Assembly: GCA_900547045.1 (NCBI GenBank)
Contig: URFB01000042.1
Location: 1 to 8,848 of the forward strand
Length of the DNA stretch: 8,848 bases
Direction: 5' to 3'
From: an uncultured Mollicutes bacterium
GTDB taxonomy: Bacteria; Bacillota_I; Bacilli_A; Acholeplasmatales; Anaeroplasmataceae
Shown here: positions 1 to 6,032 of the stretch, one piece after another
How positions within the stretch are numbered: position 1 is the stretch's first letter
How the letters are laid out: the number at the start of each line of letters is the position of its first letter
Translations under genes and position numbers: made by a program
Notes under the pieces: model-generated
Database searches by the model: none
The model's input: only the letters and a program-made list of their open reading frames with translations
Told to the model about the DNA's origin: nothing

Positions 1-60
1 TAAAATTTCTTTCTTTATAAACCCTTCTTTTAGATAGAAAAAGCTTCAAAAGTAAAAATT

Positions 61-90
61 AAAAAAGTGTCAAAAAATTGACACTTAATA
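61..90 (-). terminator. Intrinsic terminator of the ABC-F gene
   Basis: A perfect 9-bp inverted repeat (AAGTGTCAA at 65-73, TTGACACTT at 78-86) with a four-base loop lies 16-20 bases past the stop codon of the ABC-F gene. Read on the minus strand it is followed by a run of T, the normal form of a Rho-independent terminator. It ends the single-gene ABC-F transcript. Bases 1-60 beyond it hold no gene that I can support. Confidence 0.85.
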
Positions 91-105
91 AAATAGATAA
101 TATCT

Positions 106-1659
106 TTATACTAATTTTGTTGTCCATTCCTCAGCATTGTAAATTACATCACATAGGCCATCATAGAATTCAGGCTCATGTGATACTAAAAGAATGGTCC
201 CCTTATATTTCATTAAAGCTTCCTTTAATGCTTCCTTAGATAAAGGATCAAGGTGATTAGTAGGCTCGTCTAGAACAAGGAAATTAGTTTCCTTAAGCAT
301 TACCTTGCAAAGCCTAACCTTAGCTTGCTCACCACCCGAAAGCACTAGCATCAAGGATTCAATTTTGTCCTTGTTTAAACCACATGAGGCTAATGCTCCT
401 CTTATTTCAGCATTTGTAAATGCGGGGTACATATTCCATACCTCATCAAGCGCTGTTTGACGAGAGGCATTGTCCTCCTGCTCAAAGTAACCAGGCTCAA
501 GCTTATAATCAAGATCAACCTGACCAGAAATAGGCTTAATTAAGCCAAGCATTGTTTTTAAAAGAGTTGACTTACCAATACCATTAGCTCCTCTAATTGC
601 GACCTTTTGCCCCTTTTCAATGACAATATTTAAAGGCTTAGAAAGGGGACTATCATATCCTATGACAAGATCTCTTGTTGTAACGACAAAGCGTCCTGTA
701 CCAGAGGCCTCATTGAATTTAAAATTAGGCTTAACCTGCTCAGTTGGCTTATCCAGGATTACCATCTTATCTAAAATACGCTGTCTTGATTTAGCTAGAT
801 TAGTTGTAGCTACTCGAGCCTTATTTTTAGCAATAAAGGTCTCAAGCTTTTCAATTTCCTTTTGTTGCTTCTCATAGGCAATAGCTTGATGACGAAGCTC
901 AGTTTCATGAAGACTCATGAATAAATCATAGTTCCCACTATATCTAGTAAGTACACCCTGCTCAAGATGATAAATAACATTTACAACATTATTTAAAAAT
1001 GGTATATCATGAGATACTAAGATAAAGGCATTTTCATAATTATTTAAATAATTAGTTAGCCATCTAATATGAGACTCATCTAGGTAATTAGTAGGCTCAT
1101 CAAGAATTAAAATCATTGGGTTTTCAAGTAAAAGCTTTGTTAAAAGTACCTTTGATCTTTGACCACCCGAAAGCTCTGTAACATCCTTGTCAAAGCCGAT
1201 ATCCCCAAGGCCTAATCCATTGCCAACCTCTTCTATCCTACTATCTAGAGTATAGAAGCCAGAGGATTCAAGCTCAGATTGGATTTCACCAATATCCTCA
1301 AGCATTAGAGCCATTTCCTCTTCTGATGCTTCCCCCATTTTTTCATACATCTTATACATTTCAGCTTCTAAATCATACATATGTGCAAAAGCTGTTTTTA
1401 AAAATTCTCTAATTGTAAGTCCCTTTGTAAGCTTAGCATATTGATCTAGATAGCCAGTTGTAATACGCTTACACCATTCAACCTTACCACTATCAGGGCT
1501 TATAGCACCTGTAATAATATTTAGGAAGGTTGTTTTTCCTTCACCATTAGCGCCAACAAGTCCAATATGCTCTCCTTTATTCATTTGGAATGTTGCATTA
1601 TCTAAAATTGTTCTTTCTCCAAAACCATGAGAAACATTTGTTACCTTTAATACTGACAT
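106..1659 (-). CDS. ABC-F family ATP-binding protein (YkpA/YbiT-like)
   Basis: This 517-residue soluble protein has two ABC ATPase domains in one chain and no membrane segment, the ABC-F plan. Domain 1 has Walker A GANGEGKT (36-43), signature LSGGQ (163-167) and Walker B running into DEPTNYLD (from about 184). Domain 2 has GANGIGKST (357-365), LSGGEQ (440-445) and LVLDEPTNHLD (461-471), with a switch histidine near 494. The charged linker at about 245-320, including KQQKEIEKLE and NKARV, is the region that in ABC-F proteins reaches into the ribosomal E site. The pattern resembles B. subtilis YkpA and E. coli YbiT more than the antibiotic-resistance subgroups; this is a judgement by eye. Likely role: ATP-dependent relief of ribosome stalling. 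An ATG 12 bases further upstream is rejected because GAGGTGG sits six bases (from GAGG) before the ATG at 1659. It is a single-gene transcript with its own promoter and terminator. Confidence 0.93.
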   Translation of the reverse strand: MSVLKVTNVSHGFGERTILDNATFQMNKGEHIGLVGANGEGKTTFLNIITGAISPDSGKVEWCKRITTGYLDQYAKLTKGLTIREFLKTAFAHMYDLEAEMYKMYEKMGEASEEEMALMLEDIGEIQSELESSGFYTLDSRIEEVGNGLGLGDIGFDKDVTELSGGQRSKVLLTKLLLENPMILILDEPTNYLDESHIRWLTNYLNNYENAFILVSHDIPFLNNVVNVIYHLEQGVLTRYSGNYDLFMSLHETELRHQAIAYEKQQKEIEKLETFIAKNKARVATTNLAKSRQRILDKMVILDKPTEQVKPNFKFNEASGTGRFVVTTRDLVIGYDSPLSKPLNIVIEKGQKVAIRGANGIGKSTLLKTMLGLIKPISGQVDLDYKLEPGYFEQEDNASRQTALDEVWNMYPAFTNAEIRGALASCGLNKDKIESLMLVLSGGEQAKVRLCKVMLKETNFLVLDEPTNHLDPLSKEALKEALMKYKGTILLVSHEPEFYDGLCDVIYNAEEWTTKLV

Positions 1660-1662
1660 AGT

Positions 1663-1669
1663 CCACCTC
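1663..1669 (-). promoter_or_regulatory. Ribosome binding site that decides the ABC-F start
   Basis: GAGGTGG on the minus strand places the start at the ATG at 1659, giving the N-terminus MSVLKVTNV typical of ABC-F proteins. The in-frame ATG at 1671 overlaps this site and has no comparable signal of its own. Confidence 0.8.
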
Positions 1670-1682
1670 ATTAACTATAAAG

Positions 1683-1711
1683 ATAATACCAAAATTGAAA
1701 TGAATTTTCAA
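1683..1711 (-). promoter_or_regulatory. Sigma-A-type promoter of the ABC-F gene
   Basis: On the minus strand TTGAAA (1711-1706) and TATTAT (1688-1683) are separated by exactly 17 bases; each has one mismatch to the consensus. The -10 box ends 23 bases before the ABC-F start codon, leaving room for a short leader with the ribosome binding site. The -35 box lies inside an 8-bp inverted repeat (1693-1713). Confidence 0.7.
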
Positions 1712-1713
1712 TT
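1693..1713. repeat. Inverted repeat overlapping the ABC-F -35 box
   Basis: AATTGAAA (1693-1700) and TTTCAATT (1706-1713) form a perfect 8-bp dyad with a five-base spacer. It covers the -35 box of the ABC-F promoter and the stop codon of the short broken gene upstream. It could be an operator, a weak AU-only terminator for that short gene, or chance in AT-rich DNA; the sequence does not decide between these. Confidence 0.4.
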
Positions 1714-1950
1714 ATTTTTTTACAATATATTTATTAAAACAAATAATATCGTTATCAGCAGTATTCATTAGCAAATAATCATACTTTTTATTTTCAATAT
1801 AATTAAAGCCATCCTCATATGACATTAGGACTAATTTTTTAGCTTAGCAATATAATCAAAATATTCCTTTTGGTTTAAGAAATTTTCAATTTTTGTTAGC
1901 TGTTCCTTATCTTGAGATTTATGAGAAATAAAAACATCATAAACTGACAT
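1712..1950 (-). pseudogene. Short frameshifted gene with a TIR-like N-terminus
   Basis: An ATG at 1950, seven bases after a GGGAG ribosome binding site, opens a 39-residue frame beginning MSVYDVFISHKSQDKEQ and stopping at a TAG at 1831-1833. The opening resembles the first strand and helix of TIR domains (consensus about YDVFISHxSxDKE). The -1 frame then continues without interruption through LVLMSYEDGF and KKYDYLLMNT to a TAA at 1712-1714. Joined at a run of six A (zero frame CTA AAA AAT, about 1834-1842), the two parts give about 79 residues. The downstream part has an ATG at 1825 but no ribosome binding site, so it is unlikely to be a separate gene. TIR domains are usually about 130-150 residues, so even the joined product is short and the rest of the fold is not recognisable. 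Possibilities are a decayed remnant, an indel or sequencing error in the A run, or a programmed -1 frameshift. The TIR assignment rests on about 15 residues. Confidence 0.45.
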
Positions 1951-1997
1951 CAAATGACTCCCAATTACAGAACTAATTTAGTTAAAAAATAATATTT

Positions 1998-2013
1998 AAT
2001 ATTTGTAAATATT
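1998..2013. repeat. AT-only inverted repeat upstream of the short broken gene
   Basis: AATATTTGTAAATATT is a perfect dyad with 7-bp arms and a two-base centre, about 48 bases before the ATG at 1950. It could be an operator for that gene, but in such AT-rich DNA chance is also likely. Apart from this repeat I see no gene or clear promoter in 1951-2042. Confidence 0.3.
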
Positions 2014-2042
2014 GAAAAAAACATAATTTGGTAATATAAGAC

Positions 2043-2072
2043 AAAAAAAGGCTTCATTTTTGAAGCCTTTTC
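2043..2072 (-). terminator. Intrinsic terminator of the kdg/kdu operon
   Basis: A perfect 11-bp inverted repeat (AAAAGGCTTCA at 2046-2056, TGAAGCCTTTT at 2061-2071) with a TTTT loop begins four bases after the stop codon of the last operon gene. On the minus strand the stem is followed by a run of seven T. It marks the end of the seven-gene transcript. Confidence 0.9.
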
Positions 2073-2075
2073 TTA

Positions 2076-2879
2076 TTACTTAGGTTGCTTACCAATATAA
2101 GCTAGAATACCACCATCAACGTAAAGAATGTGTCCGTTGACGAAGTTAGAAGCATCAGATGCTAAGAAAATTGCAGGACCTTGTAAATCCTCTGGAGTTC
2201 CCCAACGAGCAGCAGGAGTCTTAGCAATAATGAATTGATCAAATGGATGACGAGAGCCATCTGGTTGAATCTCACGAAGTGGAGCAGTTTGTGGAGTTGC
2301 AATGTATCCAGGTCCGATACCATTACATTGAATATTGTGCTCACCATACTCAGAACAAATGTTCTTAGTAAGCATCTTTAGACCACCCTTAGCAGCTGCA
2401 TAAGCAGATACAGTCTCACGACCAAGCTCTGACATCATTGAACAGATGTTAATGATCTTTCCATGACCCTTCTTAATCATTCCTGGAATAACAGCCTTAG
2501 AAACAATAAATGGACCATTTAAGTCGATATCGATTACCTTGCGGAAGTCAGCAGCTGACATTTCGCACATAGGAATACGCTTAATAATACCGGCATTATT
2601 AACAAGAATATCAATAATACCTACTTCTTTTTCAACTTGAGCAACTAAAGCATTAACAGCATCCTCGTTTGTTACGTCGCAAACATAGCCATGAGCCTTA
2701 ATGCCGATTCCCTCGTATGCCTTAATACCCTTGTCTACTAATTCTTGATTAATATCGTTAAATACGATTGTAGCACCGCACTTTGCATATGCTGAAGCAA
2801 TTGCAAAGCCAATACCATATGATGCACCAGTAACTAGCGCAATCTTTCCACTTAAAGAAAAGCTATTTAAATCTGTCAT
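2076..2879 (-). CDS. kduD: SDR-family 2-keto-3-deoxygluconate-forming dehydrogenase (KduD/DhuD type)
   Basis: A 267-residue classical short-chain dehydrogenase. Visible are TGASYGIG (17-24) for the dinucleotide, NNAG (94-97), and the catalytic set Asn121, Ser147, Tyr160 and Lys164. Asp42 at the end of strand 2 suggests preference for NAD(H), an inference. From the operon, it should reduce the keto-uronate made by KduI to 2-keto-3-deoxygluconate. E. coli KduD is about 253 residues; the longer form here, with FNDINQELVDKG and the C-terminus VDGGILAYIGKQPK, looks more like the group annotated gluconate 5-dehydrogenase in streptococci, to which DhuD of the glycosaminoglycan pathway belongs. A true gluconate 5-dehydrogenase is the alternative, less likely next to kduI and kdgK. 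The start follows AGGAGA eight bases upstream. It is the last gene of the operon, 20 bases after kduI. Confidence 0.85.
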   Translation of the reverse strand: MTDLNSFSLSGKIALVTGASYGIGFAIASAYAKCGATIVFNDINQELVDKGIKAYEGIGIKAHGYVCDVTNEDAVNALVAQVEKEVGIIDILVNNAGIIKRIPMCEMSAADFRKVIDIDLNGPFIVSKAVIPGMIKKGHGKIINICSMMSELGRETVSAYAAAKGGLKMLTKNICSEYGEHNIQCNGIGPGYIATPQTAPLREIQPDGSRHPFDQFIIAKTPAARWGTPEDLQGPAIFLASDASNFVNGHILYVDGGILAYIGKQPK

Positions 2880-2899
2880 TTTTTATTTTCTCCTATTTT

Positions 2900-3736
2900 T
2901 TATTTTAAATCAGTTGTTTTGATATTATCCATATCATCAAATTCTTGATTTTCACCACACATTGCCCAAATAAATGAGTAATTTGATGTACCAATTCCTG
3001 AATGAATTGACCAGCTTGGTGAAATAACAAGCTCTTCATTCTTCATTACAATGTGACGAGTCTCATCCTTTGTTCCCATCATATGGAAGACAACATTGTC
3101 TTGAGGAATATTAAAATAGAAATAAACCTCCATACGGCGCTCATGTGTATGACATGGCATTGTATTCCATCCAGAACCCTCTGCAAGCTCAGTCATACCC
3201 ATTGCAAGCTGACATGACTTACAAACATCTGGGTGAATATATTGATTAATAACACGCTTATTTAAAGTCTTTGCATCACCACATGGACGATGATTTGCCT
3301 TTTCAAAATCAATATAATATGTAGGATATGTTGTATGAGCTGGACAAGATGAAATATAGAATTTAGCAGGATTTTTAGCATCATCTGATGCGAAAACTAC
3401 ATCACGAGTTCCCATACCTACATACATTCCGTCCTTACTCTTAACATTATATACCTTACCATCAAGAGTTACAGTACCATTACCACCAATGTTAATAATA
3501 CCAAGCTCACGACGCTCAAGGAAATAATTTGCACGTAATTCATCACAGGTTTCAAGCTTTAAAGCCTTATGAACAGGGTAAACACCACCTGAAATGATAC
3601 GATCTTGGTGAGAATATACTAATGAAATCTCATCCTCAACGAAAACATCTTGCTTTAAATAATGTCTTCTTAAATCTTCAGTTGTGTAATACTTTGAGTC
3701 ATCAGGATGATTAGCATAACGAACTTCAATTTTCAT
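2900..3736 (-). CDS. kduI: 5-keto-4-deoxyuronate isomerase (KduI)
   Basis: KduI interconverts 5-keto-4-deoxyuronate (DKI, the open form of the unsaturated uronic acid released by lyases and hydrolases) and 2,5-diketo-3-deoxygluconate (DKII). The protein is 278 residues, the length of E. coli KduI, and has its cupin fold. The zinc ligands known in E. coli KduI (His196, His198, Glu203, His245) are present at the same numbers, in HTHERRMEV and SWSIHSG. The start is the ATG at 3736, eight bases after GGAGG. An in-frame GTG at 3751 would make that ribosome binding site coding, so it is rejected. The ribosome binding site lies within the last codons of the regulator gene, which ends one base before this ATG, so the two are probably translationally coupled. 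Confidence 0.95.
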   Translation of the reverse strand: MKIEVRYANHPDDSKYYTTEDLRRHYLKQDVFVEDEISLVYSHQDRIISGGVYPVHKALKLETCDELRANYFLERRELGIINIGGNGTVTLDGKVYNVKSKDGMYVGMGTRDVVFASDDAKNPAKFYISSCPAHTTYPTYYIDFEKANHRPCGDAKTLNKRVINQYIHPDVCKSCQLAMGMTELAEGSGWNTMPCHTHERRMEVYFYFNIPQDNVVFHMMGTKDETRHIVMKNEELVISPSWSIHSGIGTSNYSFIWAMCGENQEFDDMDNIKTTDLK

Positions 3737-3737
3737 T

Positions 3738-4496
3738 TTATTTTCCTCCACTTTTTTTATAACCTAGCTTAGTTGAAATTATTTTAGAGGCTTTAACTAG
3801 GTCATTTATTAATTCCTCAGAAAAATCAAAATCAATAGGAGCCTTATAGGTTAAAGCACCACAGCATCTTGATTCAAAATTATAAATTGGGAAGCTTAAA
3901 GACTTATAATTAACGTCCTCTTCCTTAAAATCTTCTGCATATCCCTTTTGTCTTGCGACATCAAGGTTACCCTCAAGCTCCTCCTTATGAACTATTGTAT
4001 AAGGAGTTACTAACTCTAACTCATTTGGCTTATAATTTTGAAAATATTTATCAAATGCTAAATAGCATTTACCAATTGAATTAGAATGTAGAAAAGAAAT
4101 GCTACCTCCTATCTCGAAGGTAGCAATCTTACTCTCATCATTTTCATATTTATGTACATAAACAATATTATTATCTACTCTTTTAGTAACAATAAAGAGA
4201 TTTCCATATTTATTACCAAGGTTTTTAACAATCGGTTTACATATCGTAATCAAAGATGAATTCTTCTGATAGGCTTGACCAATAGCGTATATTTTAGAAC
4301 CAATTACATATCTTTTAGATACTTCATCCTTATAATATACAGCATCAGCTTTATATAATGCTTGAAGGAAATCAAAGGCAGTTGATTTAGGAATCCCAAG
4401 CTCCCTACTTATTTGTGATAGGGTAATCCCATTAGAATTTTTCGAGATAAGCTCTAAAATCCTAAGAATCCTATCAACTGACTTATTATCATTCAT
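3738..4496 (-). CDS. kdgR: IclR-family transcriptional regulator (KdgR-like)
   Basis: A 252-residue protein with the IclR layout: an N-terminal winged helix-turn-helix (about 6-70, with SVDRILRILELI and LSQISRELGIPKSTAFDFLQAL) and a C-terminal effector-binding domain (about 80-245, with SNSIGKCYLAF and KGYAEDF). IclR proteins bind a small metabolite and repress or activate the linked pathway; KdgR of enterobacteria answers to 2-keto-3-deoxygluconate. The placement between kdgK and kduI makes it the likely regulator of this operon and, being inside it, of itself; the 7834-7850 dyad is a candidate target. The KdgR name is by context, not by residue-level proof. Oddly, no Shine-Dalgarno sequence precedes the ATG: the kdgK stop is seven bases upstream and the sequence between is TTAATAT-like, so translation may depend on ribosomes finishing kdgK. 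Confidence 0.9.
   Translation of the reverse strand: MNDNKSVDRILRILELISKNSNGITLSQISRELGIPKSTAFDFLQALYKADAVYYKDEVSKRYVIGSKIYAIGQAYQKNSSLITICKPIVKNLGNKYGNLFIVTKRVDNNIVYVHKYENDESKIATFEIGGSISFLHSNSIGKCYLAFDKYFQNYKPNELELVTPYTIVHKEELEGNLDVARQKGYAEDFKEEDVNYKSLSFPIYNFESRCCGALTYKAPIDFDFSEELINDLVKASKIISTKLGYKKSGGK
3745..3749 (-). promoter_or_regulatory. Ribosome binding site of kduI nested in the end of the regulator gene
   Basis: GGAGG on the minus strand lies within the final Ser-Gly-Gly-Lys codons of the IclR gene, eight bases before the kduI ATG at 3736. It fixes the kduI start and ties its translation to the end of the upstream gene. Confidence 0.8.
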
Positions 4497-4503
4497 ATAT
4501 TAA

Positions 4504-5547
4504 TTAACGTTGTACACGTCCGTTTGCGCTACCACCAGCTAAAGCTTCAACTTCCTTAACAGAAACTAGGTTGTAGTCTCCATTAATAGTGTGCTTTAAT
4601 GCAGATGCAGCAACAGCGAATTCAAGAGCTTCACCTTGAGTAGCCTTAGTCATTAAACCATAAATTAGACCACCAGAGAATGAGTCTCCACCACCAACAC
4701 GGTCAATGATTGGGTTAATATCATAACGCTTAGACTCATAGAATTCTTCACCATCGTAAATTAATGCCTTCCAACCATTATGAGTAGCTGATAAAGACTC
4801 ACGAAGTGTAGAAACTACATACTTGAATCCAAATGTCTTAGCCATTTGTTCGAAAATCTTGTGGTAACCTGAAGCATCAGTATTTCCACCTTCAACGTCA
4901 GCATCTGGCTTGAATCCTAAGCAAAGCTCAGCATCCTCTTCGTTACCGATACATACGTCTACATACTTCATTAATGGCTTCATAACTGAGATAGCCTTCT
5001 CTGAAGTCCAAAGCTTCTTACGGAAGTTAAGGTCAACTGAAACCACTACATTGTGCTTCTTTGCAGCAATTAAAGCTTGCTCTAGGCATAATGCAGAAGC
5101 ATCAGAAATAGCAGGTGTAATACCTGACCAGTGGAACCAACCAGCATTCTTGAAGATTGCGTCGAAATCGAAATCAGCAGGAGTTGCCTCAGCGATTGCT
5201 GAATGAGCACGGTCATAAACTACTACAGATGGTCTCATTGAAGCACCAGTCTCTGAATAGTAAATACCAATTCTTTCTCCACCACGAGCGATATACTGAG
5301 TATCAACACCATAACGACGAAGTGAATTTAAAGCTGCTTGACCAATTTGATTATCAGGAAGCTTAGATACGAAGCAAGCATCAAGACCATAGTTAGCACA
5401 AGAAACTGCTACGTTAGCCTCTCCACCACCGAAAATAATATCGAATTGATTAGCTTGAACAAAACGAGTGTTAGCTGGAGTAGAAAGACGAAGCATAATT
5501 TCGCCCATTGTTACTACTCTTTTAGAATTGAAAGTTAAATTTTTCAT
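4504..5547 (-). CDS. kdgK: 2-keto-3-deoxygluconate kinase, PfkB family (copy 1)
   Basis: This 347-residue PfkB-family carbohydrate kinase should phosphorylate 2-keto-3-deoxygluconate with ATP to give KDPG. Motifs: N-terminal GEIMLRLSTP (15-24) and GGGEANVAV (40-48), the family's acidic motif GNEED (201-205), and the C-terminal signature DRVGGGDSFSGG (282-293) with the presumed catalytic base Asp288. The start follows AAGGAGA seven bases upstream. All expected motifs are intact and 12 of its 15 arginines are CGT, the bias of a well-expressed gene, so this copy is probably the main kinase. It lies 21 bases after the DUF386 gene and 7 before the regulator. It ends in VQR, as does the second kinase. 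Other keto-sugar or ribokinase-like substrates are possible in principle, but the neighbours make KDG by far the best choice. Confidence 0.92.
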   Translation of the reverse strand: MKNLTFNSKRVVTMGEIMLRLSTPANTRFVQANQFDIIFGGGEANVAVSCANYGLDACFVSKLPDNQIGQAALNSLRRYGVDTQYIARGGERIGIYYSETGASMRPSVVVYDRAHSAIAEATPADFDFDAIFKNAGWFHWSGITPAISDASALCLEQALIAAKKHNVVVSVDLNFRKKLWTSEKAISVMKPLMKYVDVCIGNEEDAELCLGFKPDADVEGGNTDASGYHKIFEQMAKTFGFKYVVSTLRESLSATHNGWKALIYDGEEFYESKRYDINPIIDRVGGGDSFSGGLIYGLMTKATQGEALEFAVAASALKHTINGDYNLVSVKEVEALAGGSANGRVQR

Positions 5548-5568
5548 TAATAAATCTCCTTAAAATAA

Positions 5569-6027
5569 TTAGTCTTCAATTTTAATCTTAAATACGCACT
5601 TTTCAACAGTGCCACCATTTACATCACATTTAGCAAGATGTACATCCTCAGTATATACAAGAGCAAAACCTTCCTCAAGAATGAAGAATACACCTTGATC
5701 TGCGCTATATTTTGTAACATCCTTTTCAGGATTATAAGGTGTTGTAACCTTTAATGTAGGATTAGAAATATCTGTATATGCAAAATATTCCTGTCCTTTT
5801 AAAACAACCTGAAGATCCATATATTTCTCATGATTTTCATAGAAACAATCCTCAAGTGGCTTAGCAACATAGGTATCACGATTTACATAAACCTTGTCAC
5901 CATCAATAATAGTTTTTCCCTTAGGAAGTGCTAAAAGATCATTATTAAGAATATAATCAATTGCAGTATCAATATTCTTAGAAATTCCCTTATATCTACT
6001 AATATTTTTTAGTTTTCCAATAATCAT
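5569..6027 (-). CDS. YhcH/YjgK/YiaL (DUF386) family protein, possible sugar anomerase
   Basis: A 152-residue soluble protein with the hallmarks of the YhcH/YjgK/YiaL cupin-like family: the block ENHEKYMDLQVVLKGQEYF (64-82), matching the family's ExH...DxQ...GxE pattern, and a C-terminal EDVH (127-130). Likely metal or substrate residues are His66, Asp71, Gln73 and His130 (inferred from family patterns). Relatives include E. coli TabA and the sialic-acid operon protein NanQ, reported as an anomerase; members recur in uronate and amino-sugar operons. Here it sits between two KDG kinases, so a sugar-acid anomerase or similar helper acting on a uronate, DKI/DKII or KDG ring form is plausible but unproven. 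The AGAGG ribosome binding site lies in the last codons of the upstream kinase, eight bases before the ATG, and the gap is five bases. Confidence 0.85.
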   Translation of the reverse strand: MIIGKLKNISRYKGISKNIDTAIDYILNNDLLALPKGKTIIDGDKVYVNRDTYVAKPLEDCFYENHEKYMDLQVVLKGQEYFAYTDISNPTLKVTTPYNPEKDVTKYSADQGVFFILEEGFALVYTEDVHLAKCDVNGGTVEKCVFKIKIED

Positions 6028-6032
6028 TTTTT

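Noticed and set aside
620..877. An 85-codon open frame on the plus strand inside the ABC-F gene.
   Set aside because: It is antisense to a highly conserved gene, has no ribosome binding site that I can see and resembles no family; it is a shadow of the coding strand.
3738..3751. An overlap of kduI with the regulator gene through a GTG start at 3751.
   Set aside because: The GTG start would translate the GGAGG site; starting at the ATG at 3736 gives the exact 278-residue length and the zinc-ligand numbering of E. coli KduI, and no overlap.
4910..5538. Three overlapping plus-strand open frames of 66-98 codons inside kdgK copy 1.
   Set aside because: All are antisense to an intact kinase with every expected motif; their compositions are those of chance frames.
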